A DNA stretch of 64,000 nucleotides from Pigmentiphaga litoralis. GTDB lineage: Bacteria; Pseudomonadota; Gammaproteobacteria; Burkholderiales; Burkholderiaceae_B. The notes below the pieces were generated by a model, which ran no database searches, was not told where the DNA came from, and worked only from the letters and a program-made list of their open reading frames with translations. Numbering within the stretch: position 1 is the first letter of the stretch; each line of letters begins with the position of its first letter. The stretch spans positions 1 to 64,000 of the forward strand of contig NZ_BMXQ01000003.1 in assembly GCF_014651835.1 (NCBI RefSeq), read 5' to 3'. The position numbers and the translations under genes were made by a program. Shown in pieces: positions 15,788-25,299 of the stretch.

Positions 15788-18214
15788 TCAGGCGGCGACC
15801 GGCTTGCCCACTGGCCTGGATTTGAGCTGACCCTCGCGCGGAGCACGCAGCAGCCGCAGCCCGTTGAACACAACCAGCAGGCTGCCGCCCGCATCGGCAA
15901 ACACGGCCATCCACAGCGTGGCATGGCCAGTAAACGTCAGGCCGAAAAACACGATCTTGAGCAGCAGCGCGAACGCGATGTTCTGCATCAGCACCGACGC
16001 CGTCCGCCGCGACAGGCGGATGAATTCCGGGATCTTGCGCAGGTCGTCCTGCATCAGCGCCACGTCGGCGGTTTCGATCGCCGTGTCGGTGCCTGCCGCG
16101 CCCATGGCGAATCCGATATCGGCGCGGGCCAGTGCGGGCGCGTCGTTCACGCCATCGCCCACCATGCCGATCCGGCCTTGGCCGGCCAGCTCGGTCACGA
16201 TACGCAGCTTGTCTTCGGGCAGCAGGTTGCCGCGCGCATCGACAATGCCCAGCGACGTGCCGACGGCGGCCACCGTGGCGGCGTTGTCCCCTGACAGCAT
16301 CACAGTGCGCACGCCCAGGGCGTTGAGTTCGGCAATGGCCTGCCGGCTAGTGTCGCGCACGGTGTCGGCCACGGCCAGCAGGGCCAGCGCCTGGCCTTTC
16401 CTTGCCAGCACCACGGCTGTCTTGCCTTGGCGCTCCAGCGTGTCCATGGCGCTGGCCATGGCGGGCGTGTCGGCGCCGATGTCCCGCATCAGGCGGGGAT
16501 TGCCGACGTAGTACATGACGCCGTCGATGGCGCCCTGCACGCCGCGGCCGGGCAGGGACTGGAAGTCGGCCACGTCGGCCAGGTCAGTGGCGGCAATCCC
16601 GCGCGCAATCGCGACCGCGACGGGGTGGGGCGACAGGACGTCGATGCTGGCGGCAAGGCGGTGCGCGGCGTCGCGGGACAGGGCGGGTGATTCCGCCACG
16701 GCATCGAGCACGACGATGTCGGTCAACGTCGGCTTGCCTTCGGTCAGCGTGCCGGTCTTGTCCAGCGCGAGCGCCGTCAGGCGGCGGCCCTGCTCCAGGT
16801 ACAGGCCACCCTTGACCAGGATGCCGCGCCGCGCCGCAGCCGTCAGGCCACTGACGATCGTGACGGGCGTGGAGATGACCAGCGCGCAGGGGCACGCGAT
16901 CACCAGCAGCACCAGGGCGCGATAGATCCACGGCTGCCAGGGCGCACCGAAGGCCAGCGGCGCCACCACCGCGACCGCGATGGCCGCAAGGAACACGATG
17001 GGCGTGTAGACACGCGCAAAGCGGTCGATGAAGCGCTGCGTGGGCGCGCGCTGCGCCTGCGCGTCCTGCACCGAACGGGCAATCCGGTCCAGCATGGTGT
17101 CGCCCTTGCGGGTCGCCACTTCGATTTCCAGTACGCCGTCCTGATTGATGGTGCCGGCAAAGACGCGGTCGCCGGGCTGCTTGTCGACCGGCATGCTTTC
17201 GCCGGTGATGGGCGCCTGGTCGATGCTCGACACGCCGCGCACCACGACCCCATCCAGCACTACCCGTTCGCCGGGCCGCACGCGCACGATCTGGCCGATG
17301 GTCAGGGTGTCGACCGACTGTTCCTGCCACGCGCCGTCGGGCTGCCGCACCAGGGCGCGATCGGGCGCCAGCGCGGTCAGGCTGCGGATCGCATTGCGCG
17401 CGCGTTCCAGGCTCAAGGCCTCGATCATTTCGGCAATGCCGAACAGCCAGATCACGACAGCCGCTTCCGGCCATTGACCGATCAGGACGGCGCCTATCAC
17501 GGCGACGGTCATGAGCAGATTAATGTTCAGCGTCAGGTTCTTGAGCGCAATCCAGCCTTTGCGCAGGGTGGGCAGGCCACCGATCACAATCGCGGCCAGG
17601 GCGAGCACGGCCGTTGGCCACGACGTTTCGTTGCCGGTGCTGTAGGCCACGACTTCGGAACCGATCGCCAGCACGCCGGCGATGCCCATGCGCCAGGCCA
17701 TGGCGCGGGACACGGCAGGGGCGGGCGGCGTGGGCGCGGCGCCTTCCTGACCGGGCGCGTTCAGCAGCACCGGTTTCATGTCCAGCCCGCGGATGGTCGC
17801 CATCAGCGGCTCGGGGTTGGGCAGGTCGTGATGGACGCGCAACGTGCGTTCGATCAGGTTGAACGCGAGCTGACGCACGCCGGGCAGGGGTTCGAGCGCC
17901 TTGCGCAGCAGCCGTTCTTCGGTCGGGCAGTCCATCTGGTCGATGCGGAAGAGCGAAAACGGCGTGCCATCGGGCGCGGGCTGAGCGGCGGCGGAGGCAG
18001 CCAGGGTGGCGGTATCGGCGGCGCAGCAGGCGTCTTGGGCATGCGCGTGAGCGTGCGCATGTGCGTGGTCACGAGAGTGCTCGTGGCCGTGGTCATCGTG
18101 CGCGCAGCAGCCTGCTTCTGCGGGCGAGGCGGACGGTTTCCCGGACACGGAACGCGCCGTGACGTCATCTGCGGATGCGGGGGTACTGCCGCAGCAGCCC
18201 TTCGAGTCGGACAT
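15788..18214 (-). CDS. P1B-type heavy-metal ATPase (Pb/Cd/Zn exporter)
   Basis: An 808-residue P1B-ATPase that exports soft divalent metals from the cytoplasm. Features in order: Cys pair KGCCGS near 5-10, a His-rich HDDHGHEHSRDHAHAHAHAH stretch near 45-64, one HMA domain with MDCPTEE (Cys96), membrane helices, the transport site CPC at 441-443, the phosphorylation site DKTGTLT (Asp485), SPHPVA, and GDGVNDAPALA. MDCPTEE with CPC is the ZntA/CadA/PbrA pattern. GGAGG just upstream selects ATG 18214 over 18229. It is divergent from a PbrR-like regulator, which suggests lead or cadmium as the main signal. Confidence 0.92.
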   Translation of the reverse strand: MSDSKGCCGSTPASADDVTARSVSGKPSASPAEAGCCAHDDHGHEHSRDHAHAHAHAHAQDACCAADTATLAASAAAQPAPDGTPFSLFRIDQMDCPTEERLLRKALEPLPGVRQLAFNLIERTLRVHHDLPNPEPLMATIRGLDMKPVLLNAPGQEGAAPTPPAPAVSRAMAWRMGIAGVLAIGSEVVAYSTGNETSWPTAVLALAAIVIGGLPTLRKGWIALKNLTLNINLLMTVAVIGAVLIGQWPEAAVVIWLFGIAEMIEALSLERARNAIRSLTALAPDRALVRQPDGAWQEQSVDTLTIGQIVRVRPGERVVLDGVVVRGVSSIDQAPITGESMPVDKQPGDRVFAGTINQDGVLEIEVATRKGDTMLDRIARSVQDAQAQRAPTQRFIDRFARVYTPIVFLAAIAVAVVAPLAFGAPWQPWIYRALVLLVIACPCALVISTPVTIVSGLTAAARRGILVKGGLYLEQGRRLTALALDKTGTLTEGKPTLTDIVVLDAVAESPALSRDAAHRLAASIDVLSPHPVAVAIARGIAATDLADVADFQSLPGRGVQGAIDGVMYYVGNPRLMRDIGADTPAMASAMDTLERQGKTAVVLARKGQALALLAVADTVRDTSRQAIAELNALGVRTVMLSGDNAATVAAVGTSLGIVDARGNLLPEDKLRIVTELAGQGRIGMVGDGVNDAPALARADIGFAMGAAGTDTAIETADVALMQDDLRKIPEFIRLSRRTASVLMQNIAFALLLKIVFFGLTFTGHATLWMAVFADAGGSLLVVFNGLRLLRAPREGQLKSRPVGKPVAA

Positions 18215-18244
18215 GGGTCCTCCAATCATGAACTCCTATTGGAA

Positions 18245-18270
18245 ACCCTATAGCAAGTACAGAGTCAAGT
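18245..18270 (-). promoter_or_regulatory. MerR-type operator/promoter of the metal ATPase
   Basis: The dyad ACCCTATA-GCAAG-TACAGAGT (18245-18265) has the 8+5+8 layout of CadR/PbrR operators. On the minus strand it follows -35 TTGACT (18269-18264), and a weak -10 TCCAAT lies 19 bases on. The long spacer is typical of promoters that MerR proteins activate by DNA distortion. Confidence 0.8.
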
Positions 18271-18351
18271 TTTCTGCCCAGAGTGCGCTATGCTTCTGTA
18301 ACAACGAGTCGGGAGCAACCAGCTCCCCGAAGAATCGGTTCGAGGTGCGAT

Positions 18352-18807
18352 ATGAAAATCGGCGAACTGGCCGCACGTACCAACACACCGGTGGAGACCA
18401 TTCGCTACTACGAGCGTGAGGCGCTGTTGCCGCCTCCCGCGCGCACGGCGGGTAACTATCGGATTTACGGTGAAAGCCACGTGGAACGTCTGCAGATGAT
18501 CCGGCACTGCCGATCGCTGGACATGACGTTGGGCGAGATCCGCCGATTGCTGGAGTTTCGCGACGCGCCGAATGCCAGCTGTGGCGAGATCAATGCCCTG
18601 CTGGACGAGCACATCGGCCACGTGGCGACCCGCATCACCGAACTGCGCGCCCTGCAAAAGCAATTGAAAAGCCTGCGGGAACAATGCCTGCAGGCCAAGG
18701 CCGCGAAAGACTGTGGCATCTTGCAGACCCTGTCCGAGGCGGTGGATCCGCCACCTCGGCACGATTCGACGCACAAGCACGGACTGCTCGGGCCAACGCA
18801 CGGGTAA
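18352..18807 (+). CDS. MerR-family metal sensor, PbrR/CadR type
   Basis: A 151-residue MerR protein. It has the winged-helix start MKIGELAARTNTPVETIRYY, then RHCRSLDMTLGEIRRLL, a long dimer helix and a metal loop. Candidate ligands are Cys77, Cys112 and Cys121. The 35- and 9-residue spacings equal those I recall for the lead sensor PbrR (Cys79/114/123), while CadR has a shorter last loop. PbrR's Cys14 is absent (Val here). The His-containing tail HDSTHKHGLLGPTHG recalls CadR, so both metals are possible. It is divergent from the ATPase and shares its operator. Confidence 0.9.
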   Translation: MKIGELAARTNTPVETIRYYEREALLPPPARTAGNYRIYGESHVERLQMIRHCRSLDMTLGEIRRLLEFRDAPNASCGEINALLDEHIGHVATRITELRALQKQLKSLREQCLQAKAAKDCGILQTLSEAVDPPPRHDSTHKHGLLGPTHG

Positions 18808-18814
18808 TGTCAGG

Positions 18815-21031
18815 TCAGGCCGGCAGACGGGCGAAGGCCGCGCTGCGGCGAATCGACAGGCTGGTCTTGGCCATCTGTTTCAGCTGGAACACCAGCTGGC
18901 GCAGGGTAGTGACGGTATCGCCGTCCACTGCGCCCGCCGATTCGGCATCCGCCACCGCAAGGTCCAGATCGCGGGCCAGTTCCCGCAGCACTTCGGTGTC
19001 TTCCCGCGTGTCGGGCGTTCCCTTGACCGCATCGTCCAGAATGCCTTCGATCCGCCGCGTCACGCCCGCCAGTTGCGCGGGCATGGCGGGCAGCGTGGCC
19101 AATAGCGGGGCCGCCGCGCCAATCTGCGCGGCGAGCTCATGGTTCTGGATCACGAGGTTGTTCAGCTCGGCCACCGACCGCTGCTTGGACCGTGGCTCCA
19201 GCATCATCCGGTAAAAGGAATTGGCAAAGTTGCCGAACGCAATGTGCACGTTTTTGCGCGCAAGCCGGTACTCGAAGTCATCGGCCGGCTGCGCAACGCC
19301 CGTTGCCACCAGCTGCTGGCTGGCCGTCAGATAGTTGCGGTTGGCCGCGATCGCCCGCTGCACGGTCGGCTTGATCAGCCGGTATTCCCAATACGGAAGG
19401 AAGTAGCTGCAGCCCAGCGCGATGACCGAGCCGACCACCGTGTCGAGCGCCCGCTCGCCGATCACCGACAGGGATCCGGGCGCAATGAAGTGGAAGGCCA
19501 GCAGCACGAAGGTCGTGTTGAAGGTGGCGCTGGCCAGGTAATACAGCTGCACCAGGCTGTTGCCCATGACGGCCGCCAGCATCATGGCAGCGAACAGGAT
19601 GAAGGTATTGTCGACGAACGAGAGCAGGGCCAGCACCAGCGCGCAGCCGATCAGGGTGCCGGTCAGGCGCTGGATATTGCGCTGTTTCGACAGCGAAAAG
19701 CCTGGCTTCATGATGACGACGATGGTCAGCACGATCCAGTAACTGTGCATGATGTGGTGCGGGATCAGCCACTCGCTCGACAGCGTCATGCCGATCGCCA
19801 CCGCCAGCGTCACCCGCAGCGCGTGACGAAAAATCGGCGACGACATCCTGAGGTTGCTGGTGATGCGCGCGGGGCTGAAGTCCTGCTTGGACAGGAAGCG
19901 GCGCAGCGACGCATCCATCTTGAGCGACGACGCTTCTCCATCGCTGGCGGGGTCGGTGTCGCGATGCAGGCGGTCCAGGATCTTGGCCGCATTGCGGGCA
20001 CGGCGGAAGGTCCAGATCAACGCCGTGTAGGCCTCGGGCTCCAGCTTTGGAAAGTCGGCCTTCTTCAACTGGTCGATCTCGTATTCGATCGCGCGCAGTT
20101 CGGCCTTGACGTTGATGTGCCGGTGGGTGATCTGGTCTTGCGTGATGGCCAGGCCCACGGCTTCGGTATCCAGCGCCAGCTTGTGCAGCAGATCGTGGAA
20201 GAACACGAGCAGGTCCGACCCCGCGAACACGCGGCGCAGCAGTTCATAGTCGGTGTGCACGGCCACCACCGTTTCGTGCAGGTCGACGATGTCGATGAAC
20301 ATCTTGAACATGCGGCCGCGGCGCGCGTCCATGCCTTCGCTGACCGCGCGTGGCAGTTCGCGCAGCACGACGTCGCGCGCGGCTTCCTGCTGCTCGGCGA
20401 CCGCGGCCTGCCGTGCGATCAACTGCTGGTAATTGTCTTCCAGCTTGACGTCCGGATCGTAGAAGCGCGCCTTGACCTCGAGGTATTCGGCCGACGCGAA
20501 GATGCACGCCGCAATCGCCTGTTGTTCCTGGCGATACCACTGCAGACGCGTCACCACCAGGCTGAAGCCGGTGTACCAGAGGCCACCCGCGATCGTGACG
20601 AAGGTGTGCAGCAGGGCCTGCCCCGGGGTGAATGCGCTGTGCATGGTCAGCGTCATGAGCAGCATGCACGCAAAGCCGATCAGCCCGCCCTTGCGGCCGA
20701 ACACGCTGAGCAGCGACAGGAAAAAACACAGCCCGATAACCGTGAACCACAGGCCCCACGCATAGGGCGTGGCCAGCGCGGTAATGCCCGCCGTGGCCGC
20801 GCCCAATACCGCGCACCCCAGCATCTCGTTCTTGCGATGACGCACCGGCCCCGGCTGGTCGACGATGGACACGCACATCGCACCGAACGTGGCGGCCAGC
20901 CCCAGCACCGGCAGATCGAACAGGCCCAGCAACACCATGGCAGGCACCAGCGCCCCCAGCGCCTGCCGCACGCCACCGTAAAAATAGTGGCTGTACACAA
21001 ACTTCTTGATATTTTTGGTCGAGTAATCCAT
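18815..21031 (-). CDS. FUSC/YccS-family inner-membrane protein
   Basis: A 738-residue protein with two blocks of about five hydrophobic helices (residues 25-165 and 410-545) separated and followed by helical cytoplasmic regions. This is the layout of YccS/YhfK and the fusaric-acid-resistance (FUSC/AaeB-like) family. The second block starts near FRHALRVTLAVAIGMTLSS, a family hallmark. It probably exports aromatic acids or an unknown metabolite; no HlyD-type partner lies beside it, which favours the stand-alone YccS type. It converges on the metal regulator with a 7-base gap. Confidence 0.85.
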   Translation of the reverse strand: MDYSTKNIKKFVYSHYFYGGVRQALGALVPAMVLLGLFDLPVLGLAATFGAMCVSIVDQPGPVRHRKNEMLGCAVLGAATAGITALATPYAWGLWFTVIGLCFFLSLLSVFGRKGGLIGFACMLLMTLTMHSAFTPGQALLHTFVTIAGGLWYTGFSLVVTRLQWYRQEQQAIAACIFASAEYLEVKARFYDPDVKLEDNYQQLIARQAAVAEQQEAARDVVLRELPRAVSEGMDARRGRMFKMFIDIVDLHETVVAVHTDYELLRRVFAGSDLLVFFHDLLHKLALDTEAVGLAITQDQITHRHINVKAELRAIEYEIDQLKKADFPKLEPEAYTALIWTFRRARNAAKILDRLHRDTDPASDGEASSLKMDASLRRFLSKQDFSPARITSNLRMSSPIFRHALRVTLAVAIGMTLSSEWLIPHHIMHSYWIVLTIVVIMKPGFSLSKQRNIQRLTGTLIGCALVLALLSFVDNTFILFAAMMLAAVMGNSLVQLYYLASATFNTTFVLLAFHFIAPGSLSVIGERALDTVVGSVIALGCSYFLPYWEYRLIKPTVQRAIAANRNYLTASQQLVATGVAQPADDFEYRLARKNVHIAFGNFANSFYRMMLEPRSKQRSVAELNNLVIQNHELAAQIGAAAPLLATLPAMPAQLAGVTRRIEGILDDAVKGTPDTREDTEVLRELARDLDLAVADAESAGAVDGDTVTTLRQLVFQLKQMAKTSLSIRRSAAFARLPA

Positions 21032-21144
21032 GCCGTGCGCTTTGTGATTCGTACACCCGGCAGTCTACGTAAAACGCAGATCCCGCGCTGATGGGGGCCG
21101 GCTTCGTATCACCGCCCCCAATTGCGGCACAGGCGATCTGGCTT

Positions 21145-21255
21145 CGCCAGTCGCCCAGTGCTGTCCTTGGGGATGGCGCGTTGCGCCAAAGGGGGGCTCC
21201 CAACGCCAGTCCGCCAGTGCCGCCCCTGGGGGAGGCGCGTAGCGCCCGGGGGGGG
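21145..21255. repeat. Two imperfect direct repeats with internal hairpins
   Basis: Units 21145-21196 and 21204-21255 are each 52 bases and about 59 bases apart. Both read CGCCAGT, a Gly/Pro-like GC tract, then GGCGCGT(T/A)GCGCC, an 8-nt-spaced self-complementary element, ending in six to eight G. They fill most of the gap between the FUSC gene and acvB. Intergenic GC-rich elements of this kind are common in Burkholderiales. They may act as transcript-end structures for the leftward acvB message. Confidence 0.75.
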
Positions 21256-21256
21256 A

Positions 21257-22690
21257 CTACCTCGTGCTTAGGATGATGCGAGCGAGTTTGTCGTAGTCGC
21301 CGTCGAAATGGTGACCACCGGGCAATGCCACCACCTTGATCTTTGCCGGATCGACCGTCGGGCAGCCCGAGTCCTTGGCTTCATCCAGCCCGTAGATGCA
21401 CGTCGTGGTGCCGGCCGCGAGTTTCTCGGTCTCGGGCGCGATCGGCAGGCCGTTGGACGGCGCGGAGATCCAGTTGGTCACCTGGAATTCGAAGGCGGCT
21501 TTCTTGCCCAGGCCCATCAAGACTGTTTGCGGGATGTGCTTGCGGGTGGCGGCGGGCATGCGATTCATGACGAAGGGCAGCACGTCGGCGCCTTGCGAAT
21601 AGCCGACCAGGATCACCTTGCTCTTGTTCCATCGCGTCAGATAGAAGCGGATCAGGCGGTCCATGTCGGCGGTGACCGAGGCGGGTGTGCGTTTGCTCCA
21701 GAAGTAGCGCAGCGAATCCAGGCCGACGGTCGGCACGTTCATCTTGAGCAGGGACGCAGCCACGTCGCGGTCCAGGCCAGCCCAGCCGCCATCGCCGCTC
21801 AAAAGAATGACCAGGGTGTCGCCGGGCGCCTTGCTCGGGATCTCGATCACGGGCAGGTCGGCGATGGTGGCGGGGGGAACGGGCGGCGCGGCAGGGCGCT
21901 CGGCATTCAGCTTGTTGAAGGCGGTGGTGTACGCGCCGACCCAGGGGGCGGCGGCATCGTCGCGCCGGGCGGGGAGGGTCACGGCCTGCAACTGGACGCC
22001 CGGCACGGCCTTAATGAAGGCCTGGGCAGCGCCGGGCGTGCAGGCAGGGTTGGCCACCGGCGCAGCGGCCTGCGGATCCTGCAGCGCGATCCAGGGGTGG
22101 TCCAGCTTTTTGGCAGGCAGCAGTTTGGCGCCTGCGGCCGATGTGGCCTTTTCAAAATGCACGCCTTCGCCATTGCACAGGGGCTTTTGCATCGGCAGCA
22201 CGGGGCAGAAGTCCACGGTGAGCAGGCCGCCGAAACGCGTGACCGGGGCCTGCGCGTTCATTGCATAAGCCAGCGACGCGCCCGCGCCCTGTCCCACCAG
22301 GATAGGCGGGAAGTAGGTGGGCAGGTGTTCGTAGGCCTGGATGAAGCGGCTCAGGTTTTCCATGTCGCCATCGGGCATGACGCACTTGCCCTTGTCGGCT
22401 TCCAGGTTGGCCAGCAGCTTGGCCGTGTCGATCCCGGCGACCATGGTGCCCTGGCGCGCCAGCGCTTCGGCCTGCACCCTGGCGGCGGCATCCCAACCGG
22501 CCGCGCCAGACAGCAAGAGCGCAAAGCCCTTGGCCGGACCGGCCGGCTTGTAGACCGGCAGGTCGTTGAACCGGCCGTGCGTTATGGTTTCTGGAGAGGT
22601 TGCCGGAGAAATAGCCGGAGACGCCGCCTGGGCGCCCGATCCGGCCAGCAGCAGGGCGGCGCCCAGCACGGCAAGCACGCGGTGTTTCAT
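21257..22690 (-). CDS. acvB: AcvB/VirJ-family lysyl-phosphatidylglycerol hydrolase
   Basis: A 477-residue protein with a Sec signal peptide ending AQA. It has two VirJ-like alpha/beta-hydrolase halves: the first with LLLSGAAGWD and GQGAGAS (about 57-135), the second with LLSGDGGWAGLDRDV and the nucleophile elbow GYSQGAD (about 295-370). The duplicated form is AcvB, which in Agrobacterium hydrolyses lysyl-phosphatidylglycerol in the periplasm. Its start overlaps the stop of mprF, the synthase, by four bases, so maker and remover are coupled. The C-terminal LPGGHHFDGDY supplies a likely catalytic histidine. Confidence 0.9.
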   Translation of the reverse strand: MKHRVLAVLGAALLLAGSGAQAASPAISPATSPETITHGRFNDLPVYKPAGPAKGFALLLSGAAGWDAAARVQAEALARQGTMVAGIDTAKLLANLEADKGKCVMPDGDMENLSRFIQAYEHLPTYFPPILVGQGAGASLAYAMNAQAPVTRFGGLLTVDFCPVLPMQKPLCNGEGVHFEKATSAAGAKLLPAKKLDHPWIALQDPQAAAPVANPACTPGAAQAFIKAVPGVQLQAVTLPARRDDAAAPWVGAYTTAFNKLNAERPAAPPVPPATIADLPVIEIPSKAPGDTLVILLSGDGGWAGLDRDVAASLLKMNVPTVGLDSLRYFWSKRTPASVTADMDRLIRFYLTRWNKSKVILVGYSQGADVLPFVMNRMPAATRKHIPQTVLMGLGKKAAFEFQVTNWISAPSNGLPIAPETEKLAAGTTTCIYGLDEAKDSGCPTVDPAKIKVVALPGGHHFDGDYDKLARIILSTR

Positions 22691-25299
22691 TTGGCGATGA
22701 CTCCCTTGAGTCCGCCGCCGATCAGGGCGGCCGTGTCGGTAAGCGCAAACAGCGGGTTGATGCCGCCCTGGGCAACCAGATAGCGCGCTTCCCAGACGGG
22801 ATCGAACTTGTCCTTGAAGCTGCGTAGGCCGCGAAAATTGTAGAAACGTTCACCGTACTGGAACATGAGCCGGCCGAACCGGTGCCAGCGCGGTGCAAGC
22901 TGGTGATCCACCATGCCTGACATGGGCGCCATGCCCAGACTGAACCGCTGATAGCCCAGCGACTGGAAGTGCAGCATCAGTTTGGCGAACAGGAAATCCA
23001 TGGTGCCGGCGGGCGAGTCGGGCCGCTGGCGCATCAGGTCCACGCTGACTTCAACCCGCAGCACTTCGGGCGACATCAGCGTCGCGAAGGCAACGATGCG
23101 CCCCTTGGCGCGCACCACCGCGACCGGCTGGCGCTGGACGTAATCGTCATCGAAGGCGCCCAGCGAAAAGCCTTTTTCCTGTGCGTTGTGCTGGGCCAGC
23201 CACAGGTCGGAAATCTCGCGGATCTCATCCAGGACGGTGTAGACATCGGGCGGTGGCACGATCTCGAAGCTGGATCCCTCGCGTTCCGCGCGGCTTACGC
23301 CATGGCGCACGTTGGCGCGGCGCGATCCCTGCAGGCTGAAGTCGTGCAGCGTCACATAGGCTTCTTCGCCCAGCTTGAAAGCACGCAGGCCGGCATCCAG
23401 GTACAGCGGCAGCGTTTGCGGCCGGGCCTTGTAGAACGCCGCGCGCCCGCCGTGCGCATGGGCCATTTCAATGAAGCGCCAGACCAGTTCCGGCCATTCC
23501 TTGGCCACACCGACCGGGTCGCCCAGGGCGATCCACGAACGGCCCTGCTTGCCGTACATGATGAAGGACTTGCCCGAGGGCGAAAACAGCAGGCTCTTGT
23601 CGCCCATGAGCGCCAGGCAGGCATCGGCCGCCGCCTGGGCGCGCACGACGGCGTCGGCCCTGGCCAGGTCGTCGGCGCTGGGCGGGGCGGACGTGCCGGC
23701 AGGCTGGCGGAACAGCTGCCACAAGCCGAACACCAGCGCGATGATGGCCACGGCCATCAAGGCCCGCATCGATCGCGACGCGCTGCTGTCCATGGCAAAT
23801 TCCCACCACATGCGGTCGGCATAATCGACATCGCGGTAGGCAAAGAACAGGATCCACATCAACGCCGCCAGCACGCAGGCCACGGCAATCAGCCAGCCCT
23901 TTTCGAAGGTCTGCGTGAACAAGGACGAACGGCGGTAGAACTGCTTGCGCGACGTGATCAGCAGCACGGCCAGCAGCCCCATCACGGCCAGTTCCGACAC
24001 CGCAATGCCCTTGGGAAGCGCCAGCACGCCTGCAACCATGGCCGCGCCCAGGGCGGCCCACCAGGCCGCATCCAGCCGGTGCAGCAGGCCCCGCGACACG
24101 AACAGCAGCACGAGGCCCATCACGCTGCCGATCAGGTGCGCCGCCTCGACCACGAACAGCGGCACATTCAGTTCCAGCAATTCGGCCACGGCGTCACTGG
24201 TAGTGGGCGTGACGCCCGACACCAGCAGCATGATTCCGGCGATACATGCCAGGCCGGCCAGCAGACCGGGCGTCAGCTTCATGGCCGCCCGGCCCACCTT
24301 GGCGACTGCCGTGCTGCGCAATTCGAACGTGGCCAGCATGATGGCCGCGACGATCAACGGCAGGATGAAGTAGATGCCGCGATACAGGATCAGCGCGCCG
24401 GCGATCTGCTCCGTGGGCGCGCGCCCGCCGCAGGCCAGCAGGATCACCGCCTCGAACACGCCCAGGCCGCCGGGCACATGGCTGATCACGCCCAGGGCCA
24501 TGGCCACGGCGTAGAAGGCGACGAAAGTGGGCAGGTCGATGACGTTGTCAGGCAGCAGGAACCACAGGGCGGCCGCGGCGGCGCTGAGGTCGGCGGCCGA
24601 GATCACCAGTTGGCGGATCGCCAGGCCGGCATTGGGAAGCGGCACCTTCCAGCGGCCCGCGATCGGCAGGGTGGTAAAGCGCGCGCAGAGCAGCACGAAG
24701 CCGGCAATGCCCACCAGCACCAGGCTCGACAGGCCCTGCAGCGCCCAGGCGGGCATCTTGAGGAGGTCAGCCACTTGCGGCGCGCCCCACAGCAGGCCGG
24801 CCGCGCCGAACGCGGTCATGCCCAGGCCGAAGGCGCCCGCATTGAAGGCGATCGCCTGCGCCACCTTGCTGGCTTCCACGCCCGCCGCGGCGTACAGCCG
24901 CATGCGTACCGTGCCGCCCGTGAGCACGCCCAGGCCCACGGTGTTGCCGAGGGCATAGGCCACGAAAGAGGTGAGCAGGATGGTCGGGCGGGGCACCTTG
25001 GCGCCCACATAGGCCAGACTGGAAAAGTCGTAGCCGGTCAGGATCAGATAGCTGAGGGCGGTGGCGAGCACCGCAAAGACCAGATCCAGATGCGGCGTGG
25101 CGGCTGCCGCGGCGATCACGTCCAGGTAGTGCACCTGGCTGAGCAGCACCTGCAGCGCGTCGATCAGCAGGACGGCCACCACCAGCACGATGGCGGGCAC
25201 GACCCAGGGGCGCAGGGTGGACCACTTCGAGCGGCGTGCGGGTTCTGGCGCCTCGGCGGGCGCCGCCGTGGGAGGAGCGAGCGAGGGTGAAGGCTTCAT
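22687..25299 (-). CDS. mprF: Lysyl-phosphatidylglycerol synthase/flippase MprF (LpiA)
   Basis: An 870-residue two-domain membrane enzyme. The N-terminal part has about 14 hydrophobic segments (flippase, UPF0104-like, roughly 30-520). The C-terminal cytosolic DUF2156 domain (about 545-860) transfers lysine from Lys-tRNA to phosphatidylglycerol; seen there are SFIMYGKQGRSWIALGDPVG and AGTMDFLFAKLMLHF. The modified lipid lowers surface charge and protects from cationic peptides and acid. The start is set at ATG 25299; the frame to 25386 adds an Arg-rich leader without a ribosome site. It is cotranscribed with acvB. Confidence 0.92.
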   Translation of the reverse strand: MKPSPSLAPPTAAPAEAPEPARRSKWSTLRPWVVPAIVLVVAVLLIDALQVLLSQVHYLDVIAAAAATPHLDLVFAVLATALSYLILTGYDFSSLAYVGAKVPRPTILLTSFVAYALGNTVGLGVLTGGTVRMRLYAAAGVEASKVAQAIAFNAGAFGLGMTAFGAAGLLWGAPQVADLLKMPAWALQGLSSLVLVGIAGFVLLCARFTTLPIAGRWKVPLPNAGLAIRQLVISAADLSAAAAALWFLLPDNVIDLPTFVAFYAVAMALGVISHVPGGLGVFEAVILLACGGRAPTEQIAGALILYRGIYFILPLIVAAIMLATFELRSTAVAKVGRAAMKLTPGLLAGLACIAGIMLLVSGVTPTTSDAVAELLELNVPLFVVEAAHLIGSVMGLVLLFVSRGLLHRLDAAWWAALGAAMVAGVLALPKGIAVSELAVMGLLAVLLITSRKQFYRRSSLFTQTFEKGWLIAVACVLAALMWILFFAYRDVDYADRMWWEFAMDSSASRSMRALMAVAIIALVFGLWQLFRQPAGTSAPPSADDLARADAVVRAQAAADACLALMGDKSLLFSPSGKSFIMYGKQGRSWIALGDPVGVAKEWPELVWRFIEMAHAHGGRAAFYKARPQTLPLYLDAGLRAFKLGEEAYVTLHDFSLQGSRRANVRHGVSRAEREGSSFEIVPPPDVYTVLDEIREISDLWLAQHNAQEKGFSLGAFDDDYVQRQPVAVVRAKGRIVAFATLMSPEVLRVEVSVDLMRQRPDSPAGTMDFLFAKLMLHFQSLGYQRFSLGMAPMSGMVDHQLAPRWHRFGRLMFQYGERFYNFRGLRSFKDKFDPVWEARYLVAQGGINPLFALTDTAALIGGGLKGVIAK

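Noticed and set aside
16132-18253. Plus-strand frames opposite the metal ATPase
   Set aside because: Antisense to an ATPase with complete CPC, DKTGT and GDGVND motifs; His/Arg/Gly-rich shadows.
21145-21255. A CRISPR-like repeat
   Set aside because: Only two units, G-rich, with no spacer of uniform length and no cas genes.
22969-25290. A 773-residue plus-strand open frame across mprF
   Set aside because: It runs antisense to a clear MprF gene; Gln/His/Gly/Arg-rich composition is typical of shadow frames in GC-rich DNA.
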